Below are positions 7,433 through 9,582 of a DNA stretch of 9,582 bases, one piece after another. Under the pieces are notes generated by a model that was not told the origin of the DNA, did not search any database, and was given only the letters and a program-made list of their open reading frames with translations. Source of the DNA: an uncultured Bacteroidales bacterium (GTDB lineage Bacteria; Bacteroidota; Bacteroidia; Bacteroidales; F082); NCBI GenBank assembly GCA_937896505.1, contig CALBNP010000086.1, positions 1 to 9,582 on the forward strand. The letters run 5' to 3'. Numbering within the stretch: position 1 is the first letter of the stretch; each line of letters begins with the position of its first letter. A program made the translations under genes and the position numbers.

Positions 7433-7451
7433 GTAAAAACGGCATTTTTAC
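7433..7451. promoter_or_regulatory. 19-bp near-perfect palindrome at the start codon: candidate TetR operator or mRNA hairpin
   Basis: GTAAAAACGGCATTTTTAC has 8 of 9 base pairs complementary about a central G, with GTAAAAA and TTTTTAC as perfect 7-bp arms. It ends 1 nt before the lipoprotein ATG at 7453. The length and symmetry fit a TetR-family operator, and a TetR gene is the second gene of the same transcript. As RNA it would be a weak A/U-rich hairpin beside the start codon. Binding is inferred. Confidence 0.5.
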
Positions 7452-7452
7452 T

Positions 7453-8292
7453 ATGAAAAAACACATTCTCTTAATTGTGGCAGCAGTTTTTTTGATGAGC
7501 AGCTGCGTGAAGGAAAAACTCACAGGCGTTGAAGCTACCAAGACTTTTGATGTTCCAGGTTGGTATGACGAATTGTCGGTTAGTGACAATATTTCGGTCA
7601 GTTTCAGTGACCAGGTCGAACAGGTTACTGTGACGGCCGACGAAGGCATAATATCAAATTTTGAAATGAAGCTTGTCGAAGGCGAACTGAAAATGTATCG
7701 CAAACCAATCGTCAATTTCTCGTCTTCGCCAATCCGCGTCTTGCTGCCTTGCAATGCGCAGCTTCGTGAGGTGAATTTGAGTGGGACTTCATCCTTTAAT
7801 GGAGACCTCGAAGCTGATGAGATTGAAATTGCAGCCTCTGGCAGTTCGTTGTTCAACGGAAATCTCGAAGCTAATGAGATTGAAATTGCAGCCTCTGGCA
7901 GTTCGTTGTTCAAGGGCAACTTGAGAGCCAACGAAATGGATATCGATCTTTCGGGCAAATCGTCTGTGACTGCTAACAGTTTGATTGCAAGTAAATTGGA
8001 CCTTGATTTCAGTGGCGCTTCATGGGCGCAACTGAATGGCTCGGTTGAGAATCTCGAACTCGATTTTTCAGGCGCTTCGGAATTGAGAACAGAAGTCGTT
8101 GACCATCATTATGCCTTTGCATGTACGAATTGCGAGAGTGCTTTGAGTGGCGCCAGCAAGGCTAATCTTCATTGCGATGGCAGAATCTATGGCTCGTTGA
8201 GTGGAAGCAGCGAGATTCGCTACACGGGCGATGCCGACACTGAAAACTGCCATTTGTCGGGCGATTCAAGAGTCATTCACAAAACATTCTGA
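7453..8292 (+). CDS. DUF2807 (putative auto-transporter adhesin head-GIN domain) lipoprotein
   Basis: The 279-residue product starts MKKHILLIVAAVFLMSSC, a lipoprotein signal with the lipidated Cys at residue 18, so it should sit in the inner or outer membrane facing the periplasm or surface. The segment WYDELSVSDNISVSFSDQVEQVTVTADEG is the typical beginning of DUF2807 (PF10988, head-GIN). Then come nine S-G-x-S rungs (LSGTSS, ASGSSL twice, LSGKSS, FSGASW, FSGASE, LSGASK, LSGSSE, LSGDSR), mostly 18-22 residues apart, the pattern of a stacked beta-helix or beta-solenoid. Two adjacent rungs are a near-identical 57-bp duplication. The frame extends back to 7357, but the ATG at 7453 gives the clean lipoprotein signal. 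The TetR-family gene starts 1 nt after its stop, so the two are almost certainly co-expressed. The family is described as adhesin-like by annotation only; its function is not established. Confidence 0.88.
   Translation: MKKHILLIVAAVFLMSSCVKEKLTGVEATKTFDVPGWYDELSVSDNISVSFSDQVEQVTVTADEGIISNFEMKLVEGELKMYRKPIVNFSSSPIRVLLPCNAQLREVNLSGTSSFNGDLEADEIEIAASGSSLFNGNLEANEIEIAASGSSLFKGNLRANEMDIDLSGKSSVTANSLIASKLDLDFSGASWAQLNGSVENLELDFSGASELRTEVVDHHYAFACTNCESALSGASKANLHCDGRIYGSLSGSSEIRYTGDADTENCHLSGDSRVIHKTF
7807..7920 (+). repeat. 57-bp tandem duplication within the DUF2807 lipoprotein gene
   Basis: Copies at 7807-7863 and 7864-7920 match at 53 of 57 bases. Each encodes one 19-residue rung beginning LEA(D/N)EIEIAASGSSLF. 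Three of the four differences are clustered in the last nine bases. A third, much diverged rung follows (LRANEMDIDLSGKSSV). Neighbouring rungs share only the protein pattern, so this duplication is recent. Confidence 0.95.
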
Positions 8293-8293
8293 A

Positions 8294-8893
8294 ATGCCGG
8301 AACATAATCGGAGAAATACCGAGCGCCGCATTAAGGATGCGGCACTCGGTATTATCGAAGAGCTGGGATTTGAAGCCTTGGGAATCAATGCCATCGCCGA
8401 CCGCGCCAAGTTGTCGAAGGTGTTGATTTATCGTTATTTCGATTCGATAGAAGGCTTGATTACAAAGATCATCGAAGAACAAGACTATTGGATAAATATC
8501 GAAGTGGGAGAGACTGCTGAAGATGACCCGGTCGAGCAAATCAAATCGATTTTTCATCGGCAGGCCCAAATGCTCCGCGATAATCCTATTGTCCGGAAAT
8601 TCTATATTTGGGAACTGGAATGCAACAATAAGATTACCCAACATTTGCGCACCGAAAGGGAAAATGGCAGCGTCAGAATCATCAGCCACTATGCCAATCT
8701 TTTGGGACTTGAAGAGGAAAAAGTCCAAGTGCTTGGCGTGCTGTTGACCAATGCGTTGGTATATACGGCATTGCAAATCGATAATTCGCCCAAGGCTTAT
8801 CTTGACCTCGAAACCGGGAAAGCCTGGAAACGCATCACCGATTGCATCGATTCGCTGTTGGACTTGTGGATTGAGCAACAAACCAAAAAATAA
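8294..8893 (+). CDS. TetR/AcrR-family transcriptional regulator
   Basis: The 199-residue product has a TetR N-terminal DNA-binding domain: RRIKDAALGIIEELGFEALGINAIADRAKLSKVLIYRYFDSIEGLI (about 11-56), with the helix-turn-helix at about 30-49 and the common YRYF recognition-helix end. The remaining ~140 residues form the helical ligand-binding/dimerisation half, which has no recognisable ligand signature. The start at 8294 lies 1 nt after the lipoprotein stop. An upstream in-frame start at 8201 would overlap that gene by 92 nt and add residues unlike the family, so it was not used. The tight linkage, and the palindrome at 7433-7451 before the first gene, suggest control of its own operon; that is inference. 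The effector is unknown. Confidence 0.9.
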   Translation: MPEHNRRNTERRIKDAALGIIEELGFEALGINAIADRAKLSKVLIYRYFDSIEGLITKIIEEQDYWINIEVGETAEDDPVEQIKSIFHRQAQMLRDNPIVRKFYIWELECNNKITQHLRTERENGSVRIISHYANLLGLEEEKVQVLGVLLTNALVYTALQIDNSPKAYLDLETGKAWKRITDCIDSLLDLWIEQQTKK

Positions 8894-8902
8894 CTACTTT
8901 TG
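8871..8902 (+). promoter_or_regulatory. Putative promoter for deoC
   Basis: TTG (8871-8873) and TACTTTTG (8895-8902, exact TAnnTTTG) are 21 nt apart, overlapping the end of the TetR gene. Transcription would start near 8908-8910, about 18 nt before the deoC ATG. A 5-bp inverted repeat, CAGTC (8903-8907) and GACTG (8916-8920), flanks the predicted start site; it is too short to call an operator. Confidence 0.6.
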
Positions 8903-8926
8903 CAGTCAATATCAAGACTGACAAAT

Positions 8927-9582
8927 ATGGAATTCAAGACTTACAACTATACCGAAGAGCAGCTTTTGGCCCGTATCGACCAAATCGTTGCCGAACAAAA
9001 AGCCATTTCCGACGAAAAGGAATCTTACAAGACCATTTTCCAAAGCATCGATTTCACGACTTTGGAAGCCTTTGACAACGAAGAGAAAATCAAAGAGTTT
9101 TGTGCCAAGGCATTGGCTTTCCCGAAGCAAGAACCTTATCTTTCGGTGCCAGCCATTTGCATCTACAGTCCCTTCGTGAAGCAAGCCAAGCAATTGCTTG
9201 CGGGCAGCGGCATTCATGTCGCCACCGTGGCTTGCGCTTTCCCATCAGGACAAATGCCTTTCGACCTGAAGGTCAAGGAAGTGGAATATTGTGTCGTGCA
9301 AGGCGCCGACGAAGTGGATATGGTCATTTCGCGCGGCACTTTCCTTGCCGGAAACTACGATGAGGTTTTCAACGAAATCAAGACTATCAAGGCGACTTGC
9401 AAGGAGGCACATCTGAAAGTCATCCTTGAAACGGGTGAATTGAAAACCGTTCAGAACATCCGCAAAGCCAGCGAGTTGGCCATTTTGGCAGGTGCCGACT
9501 TCATCAAGACTTCGACGGGCAAGGTGCCTGTTGCCGCCACGCCTTTGGCTGCCATCATCATGATTGACACGATTAAGGAATA
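8927..9582 (+). CDS. deoC: Deoxyribose-phosphate aldolase, 3' partial
   Basis: DeoC reversibly splits 2-deoxy-D-ribose 5-phosphate into glyceraldehyde 3-phosphate and acetaldehyde in cytoplasmic deoxynucleoside catabolism. From the ATG at 8927 the frame stays open to the window end (218 codons). Visible family motifs are FPSGQM, GADEVDMVIS (Asp131, matching E. coli Asp102), LKVILETGEL (163-172) and GADFIKTSTGK, whose Lys194 matches the Schiff-base Lys167 of E. coli. The third catalytic residue, matching E. coli Lys201, and the phosphate-binding end lie beyond the window. The N-terminus is about 29 residues longer than E. coli DeoC, with a charged segment (TEEQLLARIDQIVAEQKAISDEKE) before the barrel. 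It starts 33 nt after the TetR gene, with its own promoter-like elements in between, so it may be separately expressed. Confidence 0.93.
   Translation, partial: MEFKTYNYTEEQLLARIDQIVAEQKAISDEKESYKTIFQSIDFTTLEAFDNEEKIKEFCAKALAFPKQEPYLSVPAICIYSPFVKQAKQLLAGSGIHVATVACAFPSGQMPFDLKVKEVEYCVVQGADEVDMVISRGTFLAGNYDEVFNEIKTIKATCKEAHLKVILETGELKTVQNIRKASELAILAGADFIKTSTGKVPVAATPLAAIIMIDTIKE

Noticed and set aside
7371..7958. 195-codon minus-strand frame opposite the lipoprotein gene
   Set aside because: The product mirrors the repeat structure of the sense gene, is Ser/Leu-rich and low in complexity, and has no recognisable domain.
8273..8881. 202-codon open frame on the minus strand opposite the TetR gene
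   Set aside because: It lies wholly opposite a well-supported TetR gene, its product shows no family motifs, and nothing upstream looks like a promoter. It reflects the codon pattern of the real gene.
8903..8920. 5-bp inverted repeat CAGTC/GACTG near the predicted deoC transcription start
   Set aside because: Arms of 5 bp across an 8-nt gap are expected by chance in this much sequence; not enough to call an operator.

Overview
The window looks like a chromosomal segment of a member of the Bacteroidales, or at least the Bacteroidota. Four things point there: a type IX secretion (T9SS) C-terminal sorting domain on the first protein; several upstream regions carrying the Bacteroidota -7 element TAnnTTTG, with little Shine-Dalgarno signal; a DPE2-like 4-alpha-glucanotransferase with an N-terminal starch-binding domain; and a Kdo transferase (lipid A synthesis) with the wording typical of this phylum. 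Base composition is moderate and fairly even. No transposase, phage gene, CRISPR array, tRNA or rRNA was recognised. No stretch over 300 bases lacks a gene.

Layout. (1) 1-1457, plus strand: the 3' part of a secreted, Asp-box (BNR/sialidase-like) beta-propeller protein ending in a T9SS sorting domain. (2) 1481-1510: a perfect 10-bp stem terminator, usable from both strands, between two converging genes. (3) 1529-4651, minus strand: an apparent operon, read right to left, of an outer-membrane beta-barrel protein, the Kdo transferase waaA, and a divergent PdxA-family dehydrogenase. A -7 element at 4706-4713 precedes it. (4) 4714-5379, minus strand: a left-handed beta-helix (hexapeptide) acyltransferase. 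(5) 5380-5459: a short divergent promoter region with a 14-bp tandem duplication. (6) 5460-7343, plus strand: a compact CBM20/DPE2-type 4-alpha-glucanotransferase. (7) 7453-8893, plus strand: a tightly coupled pair, a DUF2807 (head-GIN) lipoprotein and a TetR-family regulator, with a near-perfect 19-bp palindrome just before the first start codon. (8) 8927-9582, plus strand: the 5' part of deoC (deoxyribose-phosphate aldolase), cut by the window end.

Most of this is ordinary envelope and central-metabolism content. Cell-envelope functions dominate the minus strand (outer-membrane protein, Kdo transfer, perhaps O-acetylation). The plus strand holds glucan and deoxyribose-phosphate catabolism and a regulated surface lipoprotein. 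The points most worth a second look are the lipoprotein/TetR pair with its leader palindrome, the PdxA-like protein with replaced active-site residues, the recent 57-bp duplication inside the lipoprotein gene, and the shortened glucanotransferase whose only visible promoter would make a nearly leaderless mRNA. I see no clear evidence for a wholly new multi-gene system.
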